From the NCBI GenBank assembly GCA_041940525.1, contig JBGTSB010000065.1:1-12625 (forward strand): a DNA stretch of 12,625 bases. The letters run 5' to 3'. Numbering within the stretch: the stretch's first letter is position 1; the number at the start of each line of letters is the position of its first letter. The DNA comes from JAKAXS01 sp041940525. Lineage in GTDB: Bacteria > Pseudomonadota > Alphaproteobacteria > Rhizobiales > Hyphomicrobiaceae. A model generated the notes under the pieces. It was not told the DNA's origin and did not search any database. It saw nothing but the letters and a program-made list of their open reading frames with translations. Below are positions 6,653 through 12,086 of this stretch, in pieces. The translations under genes were made by a program, and so were the position numbers.

Positions 6653-7399
6653 TCATTTCCCTATAGATGAAACCTTAGAGACGGATTCAGTCTGCTTGGC
6701 GGACTCGCGTTTCTTCATCAAGGAACGGCCCAGCCGCGCAAGGGATTCCGCAAGCCCCGGGTCGCTGACCTCAAACAGCGGCAGCTCATCGAGCGCGAGG
6801 CTTTGCCGATGCGCATCAATCTCGGCCGCGCGCATCTCCCGCGCATGATCGAAATCATCCGGGATCGGCGCTTTCAGCCCCAGACGGCCGAGAAGACGCG
6901 CGGCTGCCGGCGGCAAGGACAGCCGATAGGCGTTGCTGGTCTGCTGCACCTGCGGCCCCCTGCCCTCGTTGCCGGTCGGCACATAACGCCGCAGCCAGTC
7001 GAGAAACCCGTGATCGCGCAGCGCTTTCAGGGCGCGCACCACGGCATCGCGCGAGCGTTTCAGCTTCCGCATGAGGGTTTCTATCGACGGATCGAGCCGC
7101 CCGGTGCGGTAATCCACCAGATTGGCCAGATATTCGATCACCTCAAGCGCCACGCTGCCAAGCGGGCCGCTGCGCCGACCAGGTTCGCGCCGGGCCAGCT
7201 CGTAGCGGCGCGCGGCCAGCACGATCTTGCGGGCCTCCTGCCGCTCGATTCCGCGCCAGAATGTGCCCTCGCGGCCCATGGCGCGCGAATGCCGGCGCAC
7301 CGGCTGGCCGGTGCGTTTCCGGCTGGCCCCGTAGCGGCGGGCCTCACGGCTCGCTGATACCGGCCCCCCGGCCGTGATTTCTGCAATGGTTTCAAACAT
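6653..7399 (-). CDS. repA: Plasmid replication protein with winged-helix domain
   Basis: This 248-aa basic protein has an Arg-rich N terminus (about residues 14-74) and a winged-helix-turn-helix at about 80-162. Key segments there are GSVALEVIEYLANLVDYRTGR, SIETLMRKLKRSRDAVVRALKALRDHGFLDW (recognition helix), and the wing PTGNEGRGPQVQQTSNAYRLSLP. The Asp/Glu-rich C-terminal half ends in a Lys/Ser tail. This arrangement resembles the short RepA-like initiators of small proteobacterial plasmids, and no other replication gene exists on the circle. The ATG at 7399 has AAAGGAG 5 nt upstream; a start at 7432 would only add linker. It is followed by its own terminator. A possible antisense RNA overlaps its leader. 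A simple transcription factor is the alternative. Confidence 0.75.
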   Translation of the reverse strand: MFETIAEITAGGPVSASREARRYGASRKRTGQPVRRHSRAMGREGTFWRGIERQEARKIVLAARRYELARREPGRRSGPLGSVALEVIEYLANLVDYRTGRLDPSIETLMRKLKRSRDAVVRALKALRDHGFLDWLRRYVPTGNEGRGPQVQQTSNAYRLSLPPAAARLLGRLGLKAPIPDDFDHAREMRAAEIDAHRQSLALDELPLFEVSDPGLAESLARLGRSLMKKRESAKQTESVSKVSSIGK

Positions 7400-7489
7400 A
7401 AATGCTCCTTTCGGTTCGGTTGGAACCGCCAAGGAGCTGGCCGCTCACGGGCCGGGCGCAGGGCGCACGAAGCCGTGGCAAGAAACCTC

Positions 7490-7518
7490 TTGCAATCGAT
7501 CCGGCTTTTTGGGAAAAT
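7490..7518 (+). promoter_or_regulatory. Candidate plus-strand promoter in the replication-gene leader
   Basis: TTGCAA (7490-7495) and GAAAAT (7513-7518) are separated by 17 bp, each matching the sigma-70 consensus at 4 of 6 bases. The promoter points at the terminator at 7565-7587 and away from the replication gene. Confidence 0.3.
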
Positions 7519-7524
7519 TCGACC

Positions 7525-7587
7525 ACCACAGAAGAATTTTTCCGCCTTGCCGGATTATCAGAAGCCCGCCCCTCCGGCGGGTTTTTT
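7525..7587 (+). ncRNA. Possible countertranscript RNA opposing the replication-gene leader
   Basis: A strong plus-strand terminator (7565-7587) has no plus-strand gene before it, because the replication gene runs the other way from 7399. A promoter-like pair at 7490-7518 would give an RNA of roughly 60 nt complementary to the 5' leader of the replication mRNA, provided that mRNA starts beyond 7590. A TTGACG hexamer on the minus strand at 7617-7612 could be the -35 of that promoter. Antisense RNAs of this kind control copy number in several plasmid families. The RNA ends are inferred. Confidence 0.35.
7565..7587 (+). terminator. Rho-independent terminator (plus strand)
   Basis: CCCGCC (7565-7570) and GGCGGG (7576-7581) form a 6-bp GC stem around CCTCC, followed directly by six T (7582-7587). 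A textbook intrinsic terminator without an evident upstream gene. Confidence 0.75.
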
Positions 7588-7841
7588 GATGTCGGTCGGG
7601 TTTCCCCCTCTCGTCAAAAATGGTTGGCGGCCGGCGCGAATCGCGCGGCCTTAAGCTGCAATCGTGCCTGAAGCGGGAATCTCGATCAACGCGCATCTCC
7701 CCGCCCGCAGAAAACCGCGCTTTCGCGCGTAAGCCGCCAGCACGGCACACGACGCGCGAGGGCGAATCTGTACAGCCGCAATCCCGCAAACCCGCATTTT
7801 CGTGTTTGTGGGTTCCCGCGAATGCTGATACCCTTGCGGCT
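7588..7841. other. Upstream region of parA; candidate centromere and promoter
   Basis: No gene is seen in these 254 bp. They contain a GC hairpin (GGCC-G-GCGCG at 7629-7638 with CGCGC-GGCC at 7642-7650), and a second imperfect hairpin, CCCGCAAAC with GTTTGTGGG, at 7784-7812. Ribbon-helix-helix partition proteins usually bind sites just upstream of parA, so the partition site is likely here. I cannot define its repeats. Confidence 0.35.
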
Positions 7842-8510
7842 ATGATTCTTTCCTTCCTCAACCAAAAAGGCGGCGTGGGCAAAACCACCTTGGCCATCAA
7901 CGTGGCGGCGGCGCTCGCCGCGCGCGGGCGGGTGTTGCTCATCGATGCCGACGAACAAGGCAGCGCCACGGCATGGGCATCGCTGCGCGAAGACACCCCG
8001 TTTCAAGTGGTCAGTATGGTACGCGCCAACATGGCCCGCGATGCCATGGCGATGGCTGCCGATTTCACGCACACGGTCATCGACGGCCCGCCGCGCGCCC
8101 GCGATCTTGCGCGGGCGGTCATCATCGCGGCCGACGTGGTGGCGATCCCGATAGAGCCGTCCGGCTTGTCCACATGGGCCGCCGGGGAAACCATTGGCCA
8201 AGTGCGTGAGGCACAAGCCATCAAGGAAGCCCTTAAATGCGGGTTTGTGGTTTCCCGCAAAATAGGGAACACGGTTATCGGCCGTGATATTCGAGAAATG
8301 GCGGCATCCGAGGGCTTCCCGATCCTCGCCGCCGAAGTGCAACAGCGTGTGCCGTTTGCGGAAAGCCTGACGCTCGGCAAAACGATCTTCGAATACGCGC
8401 CCGGATCGGCCGCCGCATCGGAAATCGACGCGCTCACAGGCGAGATATTGAACTGGCATGAGCAAAAAGACATTCGCAGCCGTACCAAAGCCCGCCGCGC
8501 TGTCTCCTGA
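7842..8510 (+). CDS. parA: ParA-type partition ATPase
   Basis: This 222-aa protein is a short ParA (no N-terminal DNA-binding domain, about the size of type Ib ParA/ParF). The deviant Walker A is KGGVGKTT (residues 9-16). The A' motif is VLLIDADEQGS (31-41) and Walker B is TVIDGPP (78-84). The later TVIGRDIREMA block is typical of the family. It segregates plasmid copies by ATP-driven movement over the nucleoid. The frame is open back to 7620, but the conserved domain begins at the ATG at 7842. No strong ribosome site is seen there. It overlaps the next gene by 53 nt, so the pair is co-expressed. Confidence 0.93.
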   Translation: MILSFLNQKGGVGKTTLAINVAAALAARGRVLLIDADEQGSATAWASLREDTPFQVVSMVRANMARDAMAMAADFTHTVIDGPPRARDLARAVIIAADVVAIPIEPSGLSTWAAGETIGQVREAQAIKEALKCGFVVSRKIGNTVIGRDIREMAASEGFPILAAEVQQRVPFAESLTLGKTIFEYAPGSAAASEIDALTGEILNWHEQKDIRSRTKARRAVS

Positions 8511-8718
8511 ACAAGAGGCGTTTATCGCCAAGGGCAGGGGCAAGGATGTGCCGACCGGCAAACCTGAACCGACGACGCGCGTGTCCATCGACCTGCCGCG
8601 CTCGATGCACAAACGATTCAAGATCGCTTGCGAGATGGCGGATACGAAGATGGCAGCGGAGTTGATGGCATTCATCGAGCGCCGCACCGCCGAATTGGAA
8701 AGAACCCGCAAACCCTGA
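8458..8718 (+). CDS. Ribbon-helix-helix centromere-binding protein (ParG-like)
   Basis: This 86-aa protein has a flexible, basic N terminus (residues 1-38) and then a ribbon-helix-helix: strand TTRVSIDLP (39-47), helix HKRFKIACEMAD (51-62), helix MAAELMAFIERRTAELER (65-82). Size, order and position directly after parA match the ParG/Omega type of partition adaptor, which binds the centromere, represses the operon, and stimulates ParA with its N-terminal tail. The ATG at 8458 is inside parA (53-nt overlap). Its stop codon falls in the loop of a palindrome at 8702-8737. Confidence 0.85.
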   Translation: MSKKTFAAVPKPAALSPEQEAFIAKGRGKDVPTGKPEPTTRVSIDLPRSMHKRFKIACEMADTKMAAELMAFIERRTAELERTRKP

Positions 8719-8737
8719 TTTGCGGGATTGCGGGTTC
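8702..8737. repeat. Palindrome spanning the end of the partition operon (interspersed-repeat copy C)
   Basis: GAACCCGCAA (8702-8711) and TTGCGGGTTC (8728-8737) are perfect inverted repeats. Inside, after an A·A mismatch, CCC (8713-8715) pairs with GGG (8724-8726) around an 8-nt loop containing the gene's stop codon. Little T follows, so it may act as a weak terminator or protein site. Related sequence occurs near 6568, 7784 and 9664. Confidence 0.65.
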
Positions 8738-8790
8738 TTACGCCAGAGGGCGAGGGCATCTATCGTGCCCTCGCTTAGGGCGCTTCGGGG

Positions 8791-8934
8791 TTACTTGCGT
8801 GAGCCGTCCCGGCCGCCCTTGGCTCGATAGTAGCCGTCGCGATAGTTCCGGTTCGCGCGGCTCATGCGGCTGGATTCGCGGGGCCCTGAAAGCAGGAAAT
8901 CCACCGCGCCGTAGGGAGGGCGATATTTTGCCAT
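8791..8934 (-). CDS. Small basic protein of 47 residues
   Basis: The ATG at 8934 has AAAGGAG 7 nt upstream, an excellent ribosome site. The product begins MAKYRPPYGAVDFLLSGPRE and ends in a strongly basic Arg/Gly/Tyr-rich tail (RANRNYRDGYYRAKGG, then RDGSRK). It has no membrane segment. The composition suggests nucleic-acid binding or an intrinsically disordered peptide. I do not recognise the family. The frame is open back to 9003, but the extra residues lack a ribosome site. It is convergent with the partition operon. Confidence 0.55.
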   Translation of the reverse strand: MAKYRPPYGAVDFLLSGPRESSRMSRANRNYRDGYYRAKGGRDGSRK

Positions 8935-9030
8935 TGCTCTACTCCTTTTGCGGTTGCCTTCACCATTGAAGACACTCGCATTCAAGCAGCGGCTGGCCGT
9001 CAACTCTTGACCTTTAGTTTGCCGCGCAAC

Positions 9031-9387
9031 TTACGCAGCATTTTGCGCGCTCGCGGTGATTTCCGAAGGAATCAGGACACGGCCTTCCCAATCAAGGATG
9101 TCGAGAATGTCATCACGCGTCGAGCCGGGAAGGTTCTTGATCTTCAAGAGTGCTTCTAAGACCCGATTGTGTGGCCGCCGTACATGGCAATAGCACCCGG
9201 ATTGCGCGCCAGCGCTTGAGAACCGATTCCGGTTTCCCTCTATATTGCGTAAGGAGCCTTCCGAAATCCCGATAGCGCGCGCCAGCTGGCGGCGGGTCCA
9301 TCCTTTGGATGCACGATATTTCCCAAGGCCATCGCCAATCCGCTGAAGACGGATTCCCAATTGTGAAAGGTGGCTTGTTGAAGCCAT
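9031..9387 (-). CDS. Cro/C1-type helix-turn-helix regulator
   Basis: This 118-aa protein has a helix-turn-helix at about residues 17-55: IGDGLGKYRASKGWTRRQL, ARAIGISEGSLRNIEGNRNR, with the sharp-turn Gly40 and recognition helix SEGSLRNIE. Residues 56-72 form an unusual Cys-containing insert (AQSGCYCHVRR) before a final helix pair (NRVLEALLKIKNL, RDDILDILDW). The ATG at 9387 has GGAGG 7 nt upstream; the frame extends to 9534 without homology. It probably represses a nearby promoter, most simply its own. Targets are unknown, and there is no toxin-like partner directly adjacent. Confidence 0.7.
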   Translation of the reverse strand: MASTSHLSQLGIRLQRIGDGLGKYRASKGWTRRQLARAIGISEGSLRNIEGNRNRFSSAGAQSGCYCHVRRPHNRVLEALLKIKNLPGSTRDDILDILDWEGRVLIPSEITASAQNAA

Positions 9388-9660
9388 GGCACAACCTCCA
9401 ACCTGCGCCCCCCGCCACAGCAAGGGAGCTTTCAAGCTTTCTGGTTTGCCAAACGCCGGGCTCGTCACCGGAAAGCTAGAGATTGAAGTTGTGAAGGACT
9501 GTATTTCCACCCGGCAGAGTCGGACCTCACCCAAAAGCTAACCTCTAAGGGGTCATTTCCTTCCTTTCGGGCCTCACCACACTACAATAAAAGCCGAAAA
9601 TCCGAACCTAGCATTTTGACAAAAAATTTGCGCACCCAGAAAGGGTGGGTCACGTCACGC

Positions 9661-9690
9661 CGTAAACCCTGCTTTGCGGGTTTGCGGGTT
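9661..9690. repeat. Interspersed-repeat copy D
   Basis: CGTAAACCC (9661-9669) pairs with GGGTTTGCG (9678-9686, one T·G), and the flank reads TTTGCGGGTTTGCGGGTT. It closely resembles the palindrome at 8702-8737. Confidence 0.5.
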
Positions 9691-9726
9691 CAAGGGAATG
9701 CTCGGGCTCACCATAAGCAAATCCCT

Positions 9727-9880
9727 GCTTTCGTCGTGACCCGGCTTCGCATTGATGGGTCTAGCCGCATCTTCCGGCCGTTCAACACGGCTCTGCCGTG
9801 TCCTCCGCTGCGCTGCGGCCTTCGGTGATCGGCCATCATCTGCGGCCTGAATCGACCCATGCGAAGGCGGCTCCGAAAGC
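9727..9880. repeat. 154-bp imperfect palindrome with nested hairpins
   Basis: The left end reads GCTTTCG...CCGGCTTCGCATtgaTGGGTC (9727-9761). The right end (9854-9880) is its near reverse complement, GACCCATGCGAAGGCGG...CGAAAGC. Further in, GCCGCA (9764-9769) pairs with TGCGGC (9841-9846), and a perfect 7-bp hairpin ACACGGC/GCCGTGT sits at 9785-9801. CCGCTGCGCTGCGG (9805-9818) adds another dyad. The whole could fold as one cruciform. Confidence 0.6.
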
Positions 9881-9932
9881 AAGACATTGCTCTACGAGGG
9901 AGTATTCCGCTAAGAGTTGGCGAGGGGCACCT

Positions 9933-10406
9933 ATGGCAAAGGCTCTAAAGCTAATCGGCGTCCTGCTCTCGGTGGGCTGGTTTATTGGATTTCTCTACGC
10001 CCTGATGAGCTTCGCAAAAGCTACATCGGGCAGCTCTTTCTGGTGGTGGTATGCCACCATTGCCCACGCTAACAATTTTTCCTTCGCGATCCTTGTAGGA
10101 ATTCCGGTGCTGCTGTTATTCGCGCCGGTTGGCCTTCTGACCGAATGGCTATGGCAGAAAGGTGACACTCTCGACGAGCGCGAGCAGCAAACACACGCGC
10201 CCCGTGATACCCTCGAAACGGCAAGACGACCGCCGAACTCACCTCCAAAAACACCGGAAGAAACTGCGGCGCTGGCGGCAAAAACACGGGAAGGTGAGGC
10301 ACGAACGGCAGCGTATCTGGCAAACTATTTTGGCCCGGCCGGCCCCTCGTCGCCAAAACAGCGCACCCGGCGACTTAAAAGAGGTGCTAGGAGAAATCGA
10401 TATTAA
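9933..10406 (+). CDS. Two-transmembrane protein with long basic cytoplasmic tail
   Basis: This 157-aa protein has hydrophobic helices at about residues 6-28 (LKLIGVLLSVGWFIGFLYAL and beyond) and 47-70 (ANNFSFAILVGIPVLLLFAP and beyond), joined by a Trp-rich loop SSFWWWYATIAH. Residues 76-157 are hydrophilic and Pro/Thr/Glu-rich, ending in a basic KQRTRRLKRGARRNRY. No catalytic motif is seen and I do not recognise the family. The ATG at 9933 has GAGGGG 5 nt upstream; the frame continues upstream to 9798 but that part lies in the palindrome. It stands alone, convergent with the zinc-ribbon regulator gene. An exclusion or envelope-associated role is possible but unsupported. Confidence 0.6.
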   Translation: MAKALKLIGVLLSVGWFIGFLYALMSFAKATSGSSFWWWYATIAHANNFSFAILVGIPVLLLFAPVGLLTEWLWQKGDTLDEREQQTHAPRDTLETARRPPNSPPKTPEETAALAAKTREGEARTAAYLANYFGPAGPSSPKQRTRRLKRGARRNRY

Positions 10407-10487
10407 CACTGTGAGGGTAGGGCCTATGAAACGCTGTCTATCCAATAGTGGCTAATTATCATTATAGACATCCAACGCATAATTCCT

Positions 10488-10877
10488 TTACTCCTGAAAT
10501 ATCGCTCCGCAATTTGCACACTGCCTCGTTACGTAATGCCGTGTGAATGTCCCATCGCTCGCCTTTGTAAATTCCGATATGGTTAGCAATCTACCCTTTC
10601 CACAGCTTGGACATTCATATTCAACTTCCACCGATTCTATACCTTTTGCTAGATAGCGCGATATTTTAAAACCTAGTGATGAAGCTATATATCCGAGCTT
10701 CTCCTTCGAGATCGCCTGACTGTTCTCGCATCTGCGCAAAGTCTTAAGCGAAAAACGACGATCCGACGATGCAACCAGCGCTTCCTGAGATAGCCGCCGG
10801 TCGACGCGATCTTGTCGAACCAATTCCCCATTCGGTACTACGCTATCCTTCTGTCCGACCTGAGCGCGCAACGCCAT
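10488..10877 (-). CDS. Helix-turn-helix regulator with C-terminal zinc ribbon
   Basis: This 129-aa protein has a Cro/C1-like helix-turn-helix in residues 18-75: ELVRQDRVDRRLSQEALVASS, then SLKTLRRCENSQAISKEKLGYIASSLGF. Its C-terminal zinc ribbon has two CxxC knuckles, Cys89-x-x-Cys92 (YECPSCGKG) and Cys120-x-x-Cys123 (RQCANCGAIF). The ATG at 10877 has GAGGTGG about 5 nt upstream. The gene is visibly more AT-rich than the backbone, suggesting separate acquisition. It lies divergent from a 37-residue membrane peptide gene, and the 91-bp space between them holds a TTTTTTAAAAAA palindrome. MqsA-type antitoxins combine the same two modules in the opposite order, so an antitoxin-like repressor is one possibility. 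Confidence 0.7.
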   Translation of the reverse strand: MALRAQVGQKDSVVPNGELVRQDRVDRRLSQEALVASSDRRFSLKTLRRCENSQAISKEKLGYIASSLGFKISRYLAKGIESVEVEYECPSCGKGRLLTISEFTKASDGTFTRHYVTRQCANCGAIFQE

Positions 10878-10922
10878 CTGACCACCTCGTGACCGCCCTC
10901 TGACCGCATAGTGCCCGAGACG

Positions 10923-10934
10923 TTTTTTAAAAAA
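10923..10934. promoter_or_regulatory. Palindrome TTTTTTAAAAAA in the divergent promoter region
   Basis: A perfect 12-bp A/T palindrome lies midway between the divergent regulator (start 10877) and the small membrane peptide (start 10969). It could be part of a promoter or operator; it may equally be just AT-rich promoter DNA. Confidence 0.3.
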
Positions 10935-10968
10935 TTAAGGAGCCTTCGCAAAATGAATGGAGGTTCCA

Positions 10969-11082
10969 ATGTGCACAAGATCAAAAAAAGGGACTCTTAG
11001 TCGTGTTAACAAGGTTGAGCTTACCCTGAGCGCGATTAGGACTGTGGTTAGCTTAATAACGCTTCTCCTTTGTGCGATTTAG
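10969..11082 (+). CDS. 37-residue membrane peptide
   Basis: An ATG at 10969 follows GGAGG with 5 nt spacing, and the frame runs 37 codons to TAG at 11080. The peptide has a basic hydrophilic start (MCTRSKKGTLSRVNK) and a C-terminal hydrophobic helix (TLSAIRTVVSLITLLLCAI), the pattern of a single-pass inner-membrane peptide. A second, shorter frame (ATG 10953, 15 codons) overlaps it and could be a leader. The stop codon is immediately followed by the stop of the convergent recombinase gene at 11083. Small membrane peptides next to a helix-turn-helix regulator are often toxins or regulators. Function unknown. Confidence 0.5.
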   Translation: MCTRSKKGTLSRVNKVELTLSAIRTVVSLITLLLCAI

Positions 11083-11655
11083 TCAAGTCCACATGCGTTC
11101 GGCGATGCTCCGCTGTTCCTCGCCAAGCGCGTTCGCATATATCGCGGTCGTCTCGATGGCGGCGTGACCCATCCATTTTGACAGGAGAGTGAGCGGCACG
11201 GTCGCGCTGATCGCTGCGATGCCGTAGCCGTGACGCAATCCTTTCGGGGTGGCGTGTGGCCCCTCGATGCCTGCGGCGCCCATGACGGCCTTGACGTGCC
11301 GCCATGCGGTCGTGCGGCTCCAGTCCCATAGCACGGGATCGCCGCGCCCCTTTCGGGCCTCCCTGACGCCATGTACGAGGTCAAGCGTATCGAGAAGGCG
11401 AGGGGGCACCGGCACGGCCCTGTAGACGCCGCTGCGGCGCTTCTTGAGCGTCTCTAACACAAGCGCCTGCCCGTCGAGGTCGATGCGCTTTACGGTCAAC
11501 GCCAGAGCCTCGGAAATTCGGCAGCCGGTAAAATGCAGCACCTCGCAAAAGGATCGCACCTCGCGCGGCGCTTTCGCGGCGGCTGCGAGGAAGGCGGACC
11601 GTTCGGCAGCGGTCAGATAGAGGCGGCGGCCTTGGGGGTCGATCAGCTCGGACAT
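11083..11655 (-). CDS. Short tyrosine recombinase
   Basis: This 190-aa protein contains only the catalytic domain of tyrosine recombinases; the usual N-terminal core-binding domain (about 100 residues) is missing. Catalytic residues are Arg46 (TGCRISEAL), Lys71/72, Lys138-x-x-Arg141 (PKGLRHGYG; Lys in the usual His position), His164 (WMGHAAIETT) and Tyr173 (AIYAN). It probably resolves plasmid multimers or mediates integration. I chose the ATG at 11655, where homologous-looking sequence (MSELIDPQGRRLYLTAAER) begins, although no clear ribosome site precedes it. An in-frame ATG at 11769 with a purine-rich upstream would add 38 residues without recognisable domain. The gene is convergent with the 37-residue peptide. 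Confidence 0.85.
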   Translation of the reverse strand: MSELIDPQGRRLYLTAAERSAFLAAAAKAPREVRSFCEVLHFTGCRISEALALTVKRIDLDGQALVLETLKKRRSGVYRAVPVPPRLLDTLDLVHGVREARKGRGDPVLWDWSRTTAWRHVKAVMGAAGIEGPHATPKGLRHGYGIAAISATVPLTLLSKWMGHAAIETTAIYANALGEEQRSIAERMWT

Positions 11656-11724
11656 TGAAACAGAATACAGGGATTCCGGTTCAATCGCCCGACACTTTCG
11701 GCGTCTGCCGTGCGAAAAAATTTT

Positions 11725-11744
11725 GGGAAACGGAGCCTTTTCCC
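11725..11744. other. Candidate recombinase core site
   Basis: GGGAAA (11725-11730) and TTTCCC (11739-11744) are inverted around an 8-bp spacer, about 70 bp upstream of the recombinase ATG. Tyrosine recombinases act on two inverted arms flanking a 6-8 bp crossover region, usually next to their gene. The arms are short, so this is tentative. Confidence 0.3.
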
Positions 11745-11824
11745 CTTCGCTCGGGCATAAATAAAACATCCACCCTCTCTCGGGGCGGATTCAAAATCTC
11801 AAAAACGAAAGGAGGTGTACGTAA

Positions 11825-11893
11825 TTGATTTCATTTATTTATTTTTCACTAGCGATTCTCTACATTATATTAGCAATTTCTTATTTGCTCTAA
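11825..11893 (+). CDS. Candidate 22-residue hydrophobic peptide (TTG start)
   Basis: AAAGGAGGTG, close to the full anti-Shine-Dalgarno complement, lies 8-9 nt before a TTG. The 22-codon frame reads ISFIYFSLAILYIILAI after the start and ends SYLL, almost entirely hydrophobic, so one membrane helix. No ATG or GTG is available in a good position. Size and composition resemble type I toxins such as Ibs, or tiny membrane-complex subunits. The 11911-11932 hairpin follows the stop by 17 nt. Codons are AT-rich and hydrophobicity could arise from AT richness alone, so confidence is moderate to low. Confidence 0.35.
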   Translation: MISFIYFSLAILYIILAISYLL

Positions 11894-11910
11894 GAAATTA
11901 GGAATAGATC

Positions 11911-11932
11911 CTGCGGGGAGTTTTTCCCGCAG
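11911..11932. terminator. Hairpin downstream of the small hydrophobic frame
   Basis: CTGCGGG (11911-11917) pairs perfectly with CCCGCAG (11926-11932) around an 8-nt loop GAGTTTTT. No T run follows the stem on either strand, so it is a hairpin of uncertain role rather than a certain terminator. Confidence 0.4.
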
Positions 11933-12086
11933 AATCGCAGTCAATATGAAACGAAATTACCAATTCTGTTTCAGATGCAGCGCCCGGACCCTGCTCCAGC
12001 TTGCGAACGGGGCCCCCAACTCCTAAATCCACCTTCGCCCGAAGGAAATACTGCTATCTATATAAACATAGAGGGCGTGCACGGCC

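Larger units (their letters stand above)
9388..9932. other. 545-bp gap without a convincing gene
   Basis: The stretch contains a repeat copy at 9661-9690 and a long imperfect palindrome at 9727-9880. The longest frames through it are short, unsupported by ribosome sites, and low-complexity. It may carry regulatory DNA, an origin-type single-strand structure or the remnant of a mobile element. Confidence 0.5.
11770..12086. other. AT-rich intergenic region with a strong ribosome site and a hairpin
   Basis: This 317-bp gap is clearly AT-rich in its first half. It holds a near-perfect ribosome site at 11808-11816, a 22-codon hydrophobic frame behind it, and a 7-bp hairpin at 11911-11932. The rest (11940-12086) contains only weak short frames and the leader of the nuclease gene. 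Confidence 0.5.

Noticed and set aside
7686..8759. 357-codon minus-strand frame across parA and its partner
   Set aside because: The opposite strand holds ParA and RHH motifs in order; the antisense frame has no recognisable domain or ribosome site.
6568..9690. CRISPR array from recurring TGCGGG repeats
   Set aside because: Copies are few, divergent, irregularly spaced by hundreds of bases, and no cas genes are present.
9727..9880. Integron attC site
   Set aside because: The clear inverse-core GTTRRRY/RYYYAAC pair expected at the ends is missing, and no cassette or IntI gene is nearby.
11946..12026. 26-codon frame starting ATG upstream of the nuclease gene
   Set aside because: No ribosome site and no hydrophobic or conserved pattern.
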